64,000 bases of DNA, taken from the NCBI RefSeq assembly GCF_900608595.1, contig NZ_UWYY01000026.1:1-64000 (forward strand), read 5' to 3'. Numbering within the stretch: position 1 is the first letter of the stretch; every line of letters starts with the position of its first letter. This document shows positions 26,501 through 33,884 of the stretch, piece by piece. The stretch comes from Promicromonospora panici (GTDB taxonomy: Bacteria > Actinomycetota > Actinomycetes > Actinomycetales > Cellulomonadaceae). The position numbers and the translations under genes were made by a program. The notes beneath the pieces are model-generated. The model ran no database searches and was not told the DNA's origin. It saw nothing but the letters and a program-made list of their open reading frames with translations.

Positions 26501-27206
26501 CCGAGCCCTCGAGAAAGAGCTGCGCGAGCCGCCCCACGCCGTCGGGCCCGATCGCCACCGAACGCTCCCGGCCCGGCGACGCCGACTTGATCAGCGTTCC
26601 GTCGTCCACCGCCGCGCCCAGGGCGGCACCCGAGTTGTTGATGTCGAAGTAGTCGCCGTTGATCGCGGCGATCGCGCCCCGCGAGGCCGCCATCTGGGAG
26701 ACCGTGGCGTTGCCGGCGATGTGGTCCGGGCCGACGTAGCCGACCTGCAGCCCTCCCATTGATGCCCGACCACCCGCCCCTGATGCCCGACCACCCGCCC
26801 CGGGCAGCGTGCCGTCGGCCGACGAGCCGAGATCTGCGACGAGCACCTCGCCGCTCAGCCAGCCGTCCTCGCCCATCCGCGCGAACCGCGTGAGCTCCAG
26901 CCCGGGCGCGATGCGCTGCTCCTCGAGCCGGGTGACAATCGCGTCGCCGTCGTCGTCGAGGGGAAGATGGGTGACATCTTCGGAAATTTCGACGGGCCGG
27001 CCGGACGCCAGCGGGGCGTTCGCGAACGGCGTCGGCGCCGTCAGCGCGGCGCCTGAACGGGGCACGTCCTCGGGCTCGGGAAGGGGCGTGGCGGCCGCGG
27101 CCGTCGTCGGGACGATGAGGAGAGCGGCGGTGATTCCGCAGGTCAGCGCATTGCTCAAGGTTGTGCGCGGCGTAACCGGATGCTCTGCGGACGTCACTCG
27201 TCGCAT
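23580..27206 (-). CDS. Large secreted phosphodiester glycosidase (NAGPA) / calcineurin-like phosphoesterase protein
   Basis: 1208-residue exported protein. A signal peptide (about residues 18-40) is followed by a phosphodiester alpha-N-acetylglucosaminidase (NAGPA, former DUF2233) domain at about 140-440: AAINGDYFDINNSGAALG, AVGFDESGTRAYFVVVDG and NLDGGGSSEMVARLPG are its signatures. The middle holds Ig-like and carbohydrate-binding-like beta domains. A calcineurin-type metallophosphoesterase follows at about 855-1075, with MSDAQF, NGDLVDE, YVPGNHEVMG and VFAHHPLDDP as metal-binding motifs, and a short Ig-like tail. Both catalytic modules suggest turnover of phosphodiester-linked wall glycopolymers (inference). 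ATG 27206 has AAGGA 7 bases upstream. A 21-bp in-frame tandem repeat lies at 26760-26801. Confidence 0.88.
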   Translation of the reverse strand: MRRVTSAEHPVTPRTTLSNALTCGITAALLIVPTTAAAATPLPEPEDVPRSGAALTAPTPFANAPLASGRPVEISEDVTHLPLDDDGDAIVTRLEEQRIAPGLELTRFARMGEDGWLSGEVLVADLGSSADGTLPGAGGRASGAGGRASMGGLQVGYVGPDHIAGNATVSQMAASRGAIAAINGDYFDINNSGAALGAAVDDGTLIKSASPGRERSVAIGPDGVGRLAQLFLEGSVSWKVSTSSATDGSTEFPVSGLNVTALPAGGVAVYDAGWGTFTRARPLAAGEQGVEVWVDADGTVTAVGQPAGGQLPDGTRAVVARPGAAADALATLAPGDRVDLDYGLREDAADVAVAIGGGVEDPLLEDGEVTSATGDHVELRHPRTAVGFDESGTRAYFVVVDGRQTHSIGMNLYELGELMAQLGADDAINLDGGGSSEMVARLPGDAGTTILNSPSDGYERSDANGLGLFVPAGSGRVSAFDVRTTVPAADADRVFPGLHRTLVGKGYDDAMGPVDTEPSAWRTRDGSVASVRDGVVTGRRPGSTVVTAATLSRWGLASGTTEVEVLGPLVRTGVATPVIGLADADATAPLVLTGYDAQGFAAPIEARDVTVTGGDDVAELVPAPDGSFEVRALAPVGGTTFELSVPGPGGRELTTEVAVTVSLEEEVVADFADAASWTSAHDRAPGGSVAPATGHDGAGGLRMTYDFTQSTATRGQYAVLPEAASGGRELPGSPRAVTMWVDGDGNGAWLRLQVRQGDGVVTQLDGPEVTWTGWRQVTFPVPDGVAFPLKLQRVRALETTAGQQYSGGLTLSAIAAQVPPDVDAPEAPRVEDPTVAADGGTDGAPLRVAVMSDAQFVARNPESGAVAGARDALREIVADDPDLLVINGDLVDEAAPEDFDLARRILTEELADADFPWYYVPGNHEVMGGSIANFEEEFGERTRVLDVPTPGRAGGTTRLVMLDSSAGRLGADFAQVRMLREALDDAATDRSVTGVVVFAHHPLDDPLPTKASQLTDRLEADTLRGWYEDFEETSGKSIASVNAHAGVFHASTQDGVPYLVNGNSGKGPASTPADGGFTGWSMLGLRPASGTGATGTWLSWEVNTRAEGVTVTGPESLRVGDSAAVSAVVVQDDTREVPVAWPVSSAWGGERVCTTGETGRAALWDCPRGTVLALDPDTHEVTALRAGEATVTVTVNGQVGELAVGTTR
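26760..26801. repeat. In-frame 21-bp tandem duplication in the NAGPA gene
   Basis: The 21-bp unit at 26760-26780 is repeated exactly at 26781-26801, encoding GAGGRAS twice on the minus strand in a linker before the NAGPA catalytic segment. A slippage-prone repeat that changes linker length by seven residues per unit. Confidence 0.85.
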
Positions 27207-27360
27207 GCTCGTTCCTTCTGGGGCGTCGGGGGAGCGTTCTGCGGCAGCGTTGCGCGGCGAGGTTATGACCCGGCGGCGGGAGTGTGAATAGTGGCCGAAC
27301 CGCAACGGTGTTCGCTGAGCGCGAAACATGGGCGAGTTCGGGTGACACTACGATGCGTTC

Positions 27361-28182
27361 GTGGCAAACACGTCCCCCGCTTTCGACCAGCGTCCTGCCC
27401 GTGTGCGCACGGACTGGGGCATCTCCGGCGCACTAGCCCTCACCGCCACCGATGCGCGCTCGTCGCTCGTGGTCGTCGTGGACGTGCTCTCCTTCTCCAC
27501 CACGGTCACCGTCGCCTGTGAACAGGGCGCGGGCGTGTACCCGTTCCCGTATCACGATCCCGCCGGCGCGGCCCGGCTCGCGCGCACCATGCGTGCGGCC
27601 CTCGCCGGCCCGCGGTGGGAGGACGGCATCAGCATCTCCCCCGCGTCGCTGCAGGACCTCGACGCCGAGCGCCTCGTGATCCCGTCGCCCAGCGCGGCCC
27701 AGATCTGCCACACGATCGCCAACCGAGGTGCCCTCATCGTCGCGGGCAGCCTGCGCAACGCGAAGGCGGTGGCCGGGCTCGCCGCCGCACACCTGGACGC
27801 GTCCGAGAAGCACGACATCGTGCTTGTCCCCGTGGGCGAGCGGTGGCCCGACGACACGCTGCGCCCCGCGCTCGAGGACTACCTGGCCGTCGGTGCGATC
27901 GCGGCACGCCTCACCGCCATGCTGCCGTCCGTCAGCGTCTCCCCGGAGACCGCAGCGACCGTCACCCTGTGGAAGGGCACCAAGGACATCGTCGACTCGG
28001 TGGGCGGCACCGCGAGCGGCCGCGAGCTGCTCGACTCGGGGTTCGCCGACGACGTCACGATCGCCACCGACGTCGACACCACCGACGTGGTGCCGGTGCT
28101 GATGGACGGCGCGTTCGTGCCGCTCGGGCACCGTGCGGCCGCGGCCCGCAACCGCAAGAGCGTCCCGGCGGCCTCCCGCTGA
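27361..28182 (+). CDS. 2-phosphosulfolactate phosphatase family protein (ComB-like)
   Basis: 273-residue protein of the ComB family, named after the archaeal enzyme that dephosphorylates 2-phosphosulfolactate in coenzyme M synthesis. VVVVDVLSFSTTVTVA with its aspartate, PSPSAAQICHTIA, VAGSLRNAKAVAG and LVPVGERWPDDTLRPALEDYLAVGAI are the conserved blocks in order. GTG 27361. No other coenzyme M or sulfolactate gene is nearby, so the natural substrate in this organism may differ. It is divergent from the NAGPA protein and converges on the Nudix gene across a 16-bp-unit repeat array. Confidence 0.85.
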   Translation: MANTSPAFDQRPARVRTDWGISGALALTATDARSSLVVVVDVLSFSTTVTVACEQGAGVYPFPYHDPAGAARLARTMRAALAGPRWEDGISISPASLQDLDAERLVIPSPSAAQICHTIANRGALIVAGSLRNAKAVAGLAAAHLDASEKHDIVLVPVGERWPDDTLRPALEDYLAVGAIAARLTAMLPSVSVSPETAATVTLWKGTKDIVDSVGGTASGRELLDSGFADDVTIATDVDTTDVVPVLMDGAFVPLGHRAAAARNRKSVPAASR

Positions 28183-28195
28183 CCTGCCACCCCGC

Positions 28196-28293
28196 CGAGG
28201 TAGAACCAGGGCGAAGTAGAACTGTGGCGAGATAGAACTCTGGCGCTGGCGTTCTACTTCGCCACAGTTCTACCTCGCCAGGGTTCTACCTCG
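28196..28293. repeat. Head-to-head array of six 16-bp units (giant hairpin), copy 2
   Basis: Three direct units start at 28196, 28212 and 28228 and three inverted units at 28246, 28262 and 28278, with only two bases (28244-28245) at the centre. Units follow the same 16-bp pattern as at 15723 (CGAGGTAGAAC core, five variable bases). It separates convergent comB-like and Nudix genes and overlaps the last 8 bp of the Nudix gene: the core supplies that gene's final codons and its TAG stop (28286-28288). Confidence 0.9.
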
Positions 28294-28711
28294 GCGAGAG
28301 GTGTTGGGCCAGGGTCTTCACGATCTGGATGTCGCCGTCCAGCCACGGGACGTCGTCGAGCTCGGTGGCCGTGAGCCACCGCAGCTCGTCGTGGTCCTCC
28401 AGCGGTTCGGGCGTGCCGTCCCGCAGGCACGCGAACCAGACCCGCATGCGGTGCTTGCTCGTGATCGGCCACGCGCCGCCGTCGGGCGCGGGCAGCTCGG
28501 CGCCGACGGACACCGTCACGCCGAGCTCCTCGACGAGCTCACGACGCAGCGCGGCGAGCCCTTCCTCGCCGGGCTCCACCTTGCCGCCGGGAAATTCCCA
28601 GCGGCCGGCAAGGGCCGCCGGGGCCGAACGGCGGGCGGCGAGCAGCCGGCTGGGATGGTCCAGGTCGTCCACGATCACCGCGGCGACCACGTCGATGAGG
28701 GTCTCCTGCAT
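28286..28711 (-). CDS. Nudix hydrolase, MutT/8-oxo-dGTP diphosphatase type
   Basis: 141-residue nucleotide-sanitising enzyme. The complete Nudix box is at residues 42-64 (GGKVEPGEEGLAALRRELVE then ELG), with the metal-binding glutamates in RRELVEELG. The N-terminal VVAAVIVDD and the preceding GRWEFPGG are as in MutT. ATG 28711 is used; no good ribosome-binding site separates it from an in-frame upstream ATG at 28777. The C-terminal codons Pro-Arg and the stop are contributed by a 16-bp repeat unit. Confidence 0.9.
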   Translation of the reverse strand: MQETLIDVVAAVIVDDLDHPSRLLAARRSAPAALAGRWEFPGGKVEPGEEGLAALRRELVEELGVTVSVGAELPAPDGGAWPITSKHRMRVWFACLRDGTPEPLEDHDELRWLTATELDDVPWLDGDIQIVKTLAQHLSPR

Positions 28712-28827
28712 GCCGAGCAGTCTTCCACTCGCCAGCCGACCGGCCGCTATCTCTCGACCCGACATCTCGCCGGACACAACGACGACGGCACCTCTGGGGA
28801 ATGGCGCCGTCGTCGTCGAACTGTGTG

Positions 28828-29052
28828 TCAGTCAGCGATCTGGAACTCGTTCGCCTTCGCGATCGCCTCGGCGCGCGAAGACACGCCGAGCTTGCGGTAG
28901 ACACTGCGAACCTGCGTCTTCACCGTGTTGCGGGTGACGTACAGGCGTCGAGCGATCTGCTCGAGCGTGGCGTCCTCAGTGAGGTTCGCCAGGATTACCC
29001 GCTCACGACGGGTGAGGCTGGGCACACGGTGGTCAAGGGTCATCGCGGTCAT
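28828..29052 (-). CDS. Stand-alone LuxR/GerE-type HTH protein
   Basis: 74-residue protein consisting almost only of a LuxR-family DNA-binding domain: LTRRERVILANLTEDATLEQIARRLYVTRN is the first half of the HTH and TVKTQVRSVYRKLGVSSRAEAI the recognition helix and dimerisation part. It lacks a receiver or ligand domain, like GerE. ATG 29052 has GGAGG 9 bases upstream; ATG 29043 would drop three residues. It may act with a partner or be controlled by its own abundance. Single gene upstream of nothing obvious. Confidence 0.88.
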   Translation of the reverse strand: MTAMTLDHRVPSLTRRERVILANLTEDATLEQIARRLYVTRNTVKTQVRSVYRKLGVSSRAEAIAKANEFQIAD

Positions 29053-29182
29053 GGTCGTTTTCCTCCACACAGCGGCCGGTTCTGGGGTTCCGGCCTACGG
29101 TTGCTGCTACGAGATAAAGCGACCTGCATGGAGTTCATGACGCGGTTCTGGACGAACTTTTCGACTGTTACCGTTCCGAGAC

Positions 29183-29223
29183 CAAACCGCCCCCCAGATG
29201 CGACAGAGCGACCTGAGGGGCGG
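29183..29223 (-). terminator. Terminator hairpin after gcvH
   Basis: CCGCCCC (29187-29193) pairs with GGGGCGG (29217-29223). On the minus strand the stem is followed by TTTGG. It lies 34 bp beyond the gcvH stop and probably ends the gcvP-gcvT-gcvH transcript. Confidence 0.55.
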
Positions 29224-29256
29224 TGGGGACGCAGGCCCTGAAGGGCATGGAGCGGG

Positions 29257-29628
29257 TCAGTTCCCGGTGTGCGCGGCGTACTCCGCCGCCGTGAGCAGCT
29301 CGCCCGTCCCGGTGACCTCGACCTTGAAGAGCCAGCCCTTGCCGTACGGGTCCTGGTTGACGATCTCGGGGTTGTCCACGGCCTCGGTGTTCACCTCGGT
29401 GATCGTGCCGCTGACCGGGGAGTACAGCTCGGAGACGGACTTGGTGGACTCGATCTCGCCCACCACGGCGCCCGCCTCGACGGCGGCGCCCACCTCGGGG
29501 AGCTCCAGGTAGACCACGTCACCGAGCGCTTCGGCCGCGACGTCGGTCACGCCGATGACGGCGGGCGTGGACCCGTCCAGCCATTCGTGCTCGGTTGTGT
29601 ACTTGAGGTTCTCGGGAAAGTCGGCCAT
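29257..29628 (-). CDS. gcvH: Glycine cleavage system H protein
   Basis: 123-residue lipoyl carrier of the glycine cleavage system; it shuttles the methylamine group from P to T protein and is reoxidised by dihydrolipoyl dehydrogenase. The lipoylated lysine is K63 in GEIESTKSVSELYSPVSG, and HEWLDGSTPAVIGVTD is the N-terminal signature. Length is normal for the family. It is the third gene of the operon, 34 bp after gcvT, with GGAGCC before its ATG. Confidence 0.96.
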   Translation of the reverse strand: MADFPENLKYTTEHEWLDGSTPAVIGVTDVAAEALGDVVYLELPEVGAAVEAGAVVGEIESTKSVSELYSPVSGTITEVNTEAVDNPEIVNQDPYGKGWLFKVEVTGTGELLTAAEYAAHTGN

Positions 29629-29662
29629 GACGGGCTCCTTGAGGTTCCGGGAGGGAAAGGGT

Positions 29663-30829
29663 TCAGTTCTGGGGACGACGGTAGAACGGCATGGGCACGA
29701 CCACGAACGGTTCGGCCCGCCCGCGGACGTCGACCGCGAGCTCGGTGCCCTCGGCCGACACCTCGGGCGTCACGTAGGCCATGGCGATCGGGTAGCCGAG
29801 CGTGGGCGACGGCGCCCCGGACGTCACCCGGCCGACCACCGTTCCGGGCTCGGTGCCGGTGCCGCGCAGCACGACGTCGTAGTCCGCGCGCGCCGGGCGC
29901 CGGCCCTCGCCCCGCAGCCCCACGAGCACGCGTGCGGGCGCCGACTCCTTGCGGGCTGCCAGGGCGTCCCGGCCGACGAAGGGGACCGGCGTGCCGTCGT
30001 CGGACACCTTGTCGAGGCGCACCACGCGACCCATCCCCGCCTCGAAGGGCGTGGTCGTGGTGTCGAGCTCGTGGCCGTACAGCGGCATGCCGGCCTCGAG
30101 GCGCAGCGAGTCGCGTGCGGAGAGACCCGCCGGGACGAGACCCAGCGGCTCGCCTGCCGCGAGCAGCGCGCGCCACAGCGCGACGGCCTGCCCGGCCGGG
30201 ACCCAGATCTCGAACCCGTCCTCACCCGTGTAGCCGGTGCGGCCGACGAGCACGGGCTCGCCCTCGAAGCGCATGCCCATGCAGGCGTAGTACTTGAGGT
30301 CGGCGAACGCGGTGCCGCCCGAGATCTCGGCGTCCTCCACGAGGCCGGCGGTGGCGAGCATGATCTCCACGGCTCGCGGACCCTGCACGGCGATCAGCGC
30401 CTGACCGGCCTGGACGTCCTTGAGCACTACGTCGAATCCGGCGGTGCGCTCCTGGAGCTTCGCCAGGACGAGCTCCGCGTTGGCGGCGTTCGCGATGACC
30501 GAGTACTCGCCCGGGGCCTTGTGGTAGACGATCAGGTCGTCCAGCACGCTGCCGTCCTCGGCGCAGATAATCGAGTAGCGCGCGCCCATCAGGCGCACCT
30601 TCGAGATGTAGCCGACGAGCGCGTGGTCGAGGAACGCCGCGGCGTCGGGGCCCGTCACGTTGATGTTGCCCATGTGCGACAGGTCGAACAGGCCGGCGGC
30701 CTCGCGCACCGCTCGGTGCTCGGCCAGGTCGGACGTGTACCGCAGCGGCATGAGCCAGCCGCCGAACGGCGTCATCGAGGCGCCGAGCGCCACGTGCTCG
30801 TCATAGAGCGCGGTCTTCTTGTCAGTCAC
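29663..30829 (-). CDS. gcvT: Aminomethyltransferase (glycine cleavage T protein)
   Basis: 388-residue T protein that transfers the methylene group from the H-protein-bound aminomethyl intermediate to tetrahydrofolate and releases ammonia. FDLSHMGNINVTGPDAAAFL, VLDDLIVYH and YTGEDGFEIWVPA are the conserved folate-site blocks; the C-terminal beta domain holds ARVLVGLRGEGRRPARADY. GTG 30829 is the start because AAGGAGGG lies a few bases before it. It is 82 bp downstream of gcvP, the gap containing a dispersed hairpin repeat. Confidence 0.95.
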   Translation of the reverse strand: MTDKKTALYDEHVALGASMTPFGGWLMPLRYTSDLAEHRAVREAAGLFDLSHMGNINVTGPDAAAFLDHALVGYISKVRLMGARYSIICAEDGSVLDDLIVYHKAPGEYSVIANAANAELVLAKLQERTAGFDVVLKDVQAGQALIAVQGPRAVEIMLATAGLVEDAEISGGTAFADLKYYACMGMRFEGEPVLVGRTGYTGEDGFEIWVPAGQAVALWRALLAAGEPLGLVPAGLSARDSLRLEAGMPLYGHELDTTTTPFEAGMGRVVRLDKVSDDGTPVPFVGRDALAARKESAPARVLVGLRGEGRRPARADYDVVLRGTGTEPGTVVGRVTSGAPSPTLGYPIAMAYVTPEVSAEGTELAVDVRGRAEPFVVVPMPFYRRPQN

Positions 30830-30841
30830 AGGCCCTCCTTC

Positions 30842-30902
30842 GTTGTGAGCACAATCTTTGCGACTATCTGTCCGTTTTGGGCGCAACGGTCGCGCTCACA
30901 GC
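30842..30902. repeat. Dispersed ~61-bp hairpin repeat, copy B
   Basis: Closely related to the element at 12926-12986: outer arms TTGTGAGC and GCTCACAG, with inner TTTGCG/CGCAACGG and the same loop core GTCCGTTTTGGGCGCAACGG. The outer arm has more mismatches than copy A. It occupies the gcvP-gcvT intergenic gap, where it could reduce or tune downstream expression or stabilise the gcvP end. Confidence 0.7.
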
Positions 30903-30911
30903 AAAGTCGTG

Positions 30912-33797
30912 TCACTCGGCGAACGCCTCTACCGGCGGGCAGGAGCAGACCAGGTTGCGGTCGCCCTTGGCGCCGTCGATGCGGCGCACCGGCGGCCAGT
31001 ACTTGTTGCCACGGAGGCTCGCCACGGGGAAGGCGGCCAGCTCGCGCGAGTAGGGCTTGTCCCACTTGTCCGTCATGAGCGACGCCGCCGTGTGCGGCGC
31101 AGCGCGCAGCGGCGAGTCCACGGCGCTCCAGCGGCCCGCCGCGACGGCGTCGATCTCACCGCGGATCGCGATCATCGCGTCGATGAACCGGTCCAGCTCG
31201 GCGAGGTCCTCCGACTCCGTCGGCTCCACCATGAGGGTGCCCGGCACGGGGAAGGCGAGGGTCGGCGCGTGGAAGCCGTAGTCCATGAGCCGCTTGGAGA
31301 CGTCCTCGGCGGTCACGCCGGTCTCTGCGGTGATCTTGCGCAGGTCGAGGATGCACTCGTGCGCCACCAGCCCGTTCGGGCCCGTGTACAGCACGGGGAA
31401 ATGCGGGTTCAGGCGCGAGGCCACGTAGTTCGCCGTCAGGACGGCGGCCTTGGTCGCCTCGGTCAGCCCGTCCGGCCCCATGAGCGCCAAGTAGGCGTAC
31501 GAGATCGGGAGGATGCCGGCCGAGCCGTAGCGCGTCGAGGCCACCGGGATGCCCGACGTCGCCGTGGTCGCCCCGGACACGCCCGTCACGCCAGGCGTCG
31601 GGTCGCCCGGGAGGAACGGCACGAGGTGCTCGGCCACCGCGACCGGGCCCACGCCGGGACCGCCGCCGCCGTGCGGGATGCAGAACGTCTTGTGCAGGTT
31701 CAGGTGCGAGACGTCGCCGCCGAACTCACCCGGCCGTGCCAGGCCCACCAGCGCGTTCAGGTTTGCGCCGTCGATGTACACCTGGCCGCCGGCGTCGTGC
31801 ACCAGGTCGCAGACCTCGCGCACGTGCTCCTCGTACACGCCGTGCGTGGACGGGTAGGTGATCATGATCCCTGCGACCTGCGGACCGTGCTGGTCCAGCT
31901 TGGCGCGCAGGTCGTCGAGCAGGATCTCGCCGTCGTCCGCCGTCGCGACCACCACGACCCGCAGACCCGCGAGCGCCGCCGACGCCGCGTTCGTGCCGTG
32001 CGCCGACGCCGGGATGAGCACGATGTCGCGGCCCTCGTCGCCGCGCGACGCGTGATAGCCCTTGATCGCGAGCAAGCCGGCGAACTCGCCCTGGCTGCCC
32101 GCGTTGGGCTGGAGCGAGACGGCGGCGTAGCCGGTGATCTCGGCGAGCTGGTTCTCCAGCGCCGAGACCAGCTCCTCGTAACCCTGCGTCTGGTCGACGG
32201 GCGCGTACGGGTGGATGTCCGCGAAGCCGGGCCAGGAGATGGCCTCCATCTCGGCGGTGGCGTTGAGCTTCATGGTGCAGGAGCCCAGCGGGATCATCGT
32301 GCGGTCGAGCGCCAGGTCCTTGTCGGAGAGCTTGCGCAGGTACCGGAGCATGCTCGTCTCGGAGCGGTGCTGGTGGAAGATCGGGTGCTGCAGGTACTGG
32401 GTCTTCCTGGTCACTTCCGCAGGAAGCTCCGCCCCGGTGGTGGAGCCTGTCGAGACCTCGCCGCCCAGCAGCTGCGCCACGACGGCGACGTCCTGAGCGG
32501 TCGTCGTCTCGTCGAGGCTGATCTGGATGTGGTTCTCGTCCGGGACGAAGAGGTTGTAGCCGGCATCGGCTGCCGCTCGCGCGATCTCCTGGGCCCTGCC
32601 CGGGACGACGGCGCGGACGGTGTCGAAGAAGGTGTCGTGCTCGATCTCGACGCTCGCTGCGTTCAGGGCCCCTGCCAGGGTGGCCGCGTGGGCGTGGACG
32701 CGGGTCGCGATCGCCTTCAGGCCCTCCGGGCCGTGGTAGACGGCGTACATGCTGGCGACGATGGCCAGGAGGGCCTGAGCCGTGCAGATGTTGCTCGTGG
32801 CCTTCTCGCGGCGGATGTGCTGCTCGCGGGTGGCCAGCGCGAGGCGGTAGCCGGCGGCGCCGTCGACGTCGATGGAGACGCCGACCAGGCGGCCGGGGAG
32901 CTGCCGCTCCAGGCCCTTCTTGACCGCCATGTAGGCGGCGTGCGGACCCCCGTAGAACAGCGGGACGCCGAAGCGCTGCGCGGAGCCGACGGAGATGTCC
33001 GCACCGAGCTCGCCCGGGCTGACCAGGAGCGTCAGGGCGAGCAAGTCGGTCGCGACCGTGACGAGTGCGCCGGCCTCCTTGGCCTCGGCGACGACGCCGC
33101 GCGCGTCGAGCACGCGACCCGACGCCCCTGCCTGCTGCACCACGAGGCCGACGAGCTGGCCCGGGGGCAGCTCCGCGGGCAGACCCGCGCGCAGACCCTG
33201 GGAGAGGTCCGCCACGATCACGGGGAGGCCGATCGCCTCGGCGCGTCCCTTGGCCACGGCGAGCGACTGCCCGAACAGGTCCGCGTCGAGGACGACATAA
33301 CCCTCCTTGGCCCGCGACGCGCGCCACATCAGGGCGACGGCCTCGGCAACGGCGCTGGCCTCGTCGAGCAGGGAGGCGTTCGCGATCTCGAGGCCCGTGA
33401 GGTCCTCGACCGCGGTCTGGAAGTTGAGGAGCGCCTCCAGCCGGCCCTGGCTGATCTCCGGCTGGTAAGGCGTGTACGCCGTGTACCAGGCGGGCGACTC
33501 GAGCACGTTGCGCCGGATGACGGCGGGCGTGTGCGTCCCGTAGAAGCCCTGGCCGATCATCTGCGTCTTGACCTGGTTCTTGCCCGCGAGCTCACGCAGG
33601 TGCGCGAGCACCTCGGGCTCCGTGCGGGCGGCCGGCAGGTTCAGCGGCATCTGGCTGCGGATCGCCTTGGGGACCGCCAGGTCGACCAGGGTGTCCATGG
33701 TGTCGATGCCCAGCTGGTCCAGCATGGTGCTGACCTCGCGACCGCGCGGGCCGAGATGCCGGTCGGCAAAGACATCGGGATTGTGGGGCGTGCTCAC
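30912..33797 (-). CDS. gcvP: Glycine dehydrogenase, decarboxylating (P protein)
   Basis: 961-residue PLP enzyme that decarboxylates glycine and loads the aminomethyl group on lipoyl-GcvH. FADRHLGPRGREVSTML starts the alpha half; MIGQGFYGTHTPAVI and YQPEISQGRLEALLNFQ follow. The PLP lysine is in HLNLHKTFCIPHGGGGPG of the beta half. GTG 33797 is the start, with AGGAG 6 bases upstream. A short in-frame insert near residue 450 (GEVSTGSTTGAELP) derives from a repeated 20-bp sequence also found in anmK. Expression is predicted to be glycine-induced through the upstream riboswitch. Confidence 0.97.
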   Translation of the reverse strand: MSTPHNPDVFADRHLGPRGREVSTMLDQLGIDTMDTLVDLAVPKAIRSQMPLNLPAARTEPEVLAHLRELAGKNQVKTQMIGQGFYGTHTPAVIRRNVLESPAWYTAYTPYQPEISQGRLEALLNFQTAVEDLTGLEIANASLLDEASAVAEAVALMWRASRAKEGYVVLDADLFGQSLAVAKGRAEAIGLPVIVADLSQGLRAGLPAELPPGQLVGLVVQQAGASGRVLDARGVVAEAKEAGALVTVATDLLALTLLVSPGELGADISVGSAQRFGVPLFYGGPHAAYMAVKKGLERQLPGRLVGVSIDVDGAAGYRLALATREQHIRREKATSNICTAQALLAIVASMYAVYHGPEGLKAIATRVHAHAATLAGALNAASVEIEHDTFFDTVRAVVPGRAQEIARAAADAGYNLFVPDENHIQISLDETTTAQDVAVVAQLLGGEVSTGSTTGAELPAEVTRKTQYLQHPIFHQHRSETSMLRYLRKLSDKDLALDRTMIPLGSCTMKLNATAEMEAISWPGFADIHPYAPVDQTQGYEELVSALENQLAEITGYAAVSLQPNAGSQGEFAGLLAIKGYHASRGDEGRDIVLIPASAHGTNAASAALAGLRVVVVATADDGEILLDDLRAKLDQHGPQVAGIMITYPSTHGVYEEHVREVCDLVHDAGGQVYIDGANLNALVGLARPGEFGGDVSHLNLHKTFCIPHGGGGPGVGPVAVAEHLVPFLPGDPTPGVTGVSGATTATSGIPVASTRYGSAGILPISYAYLALMGPDGLTEATKAAVLTANYVASRLNPHFPVLYTGPNGLVAHECILDLRKITAETGVTAEDVSKRLMDYGFHAPTLAFPVPGTLMVEPTESEDLAELDRFIDAMIAIRGEIDAVAAGRWSAVDSPLRAAPHTAASLMTDKWDKPYSRELAAFPVASLRGNKYWPPVRRIDGAKGDRNLVCSCPPVEAFAE
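32438..32457. repeat. 20-bp dispersed repeat inside gcvP
   Basis: TGGTGGAGCCTGTCGAGACC matches the sequence at 60226-60245 in anmK in 19 of 20 bases. In gcvP it encodes part of a Ser/Thr/Gly-rich insert in a surface loop. This TCGAGCCTGTCGAGA-type word is, to my knowledge, common in Micrococcales genomes. Confidence 0.65.
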
Positions 33798-33884
33798 GGC
33801 GGGCTCCTGGCTGTCCGGGGGCGTGGGGACGACTACGGTCCCTCCCCGCTCTGTCATCGGACACCCTGCCCACCCGGGCGTGCG

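Noticed and set aside
26484..26505. Further copies of the gcvP/anmK 20-bp word (also near 59415)
   Set aside because: Only the short GTCGAGACC part matches, which is frequent by chance at this base composition.
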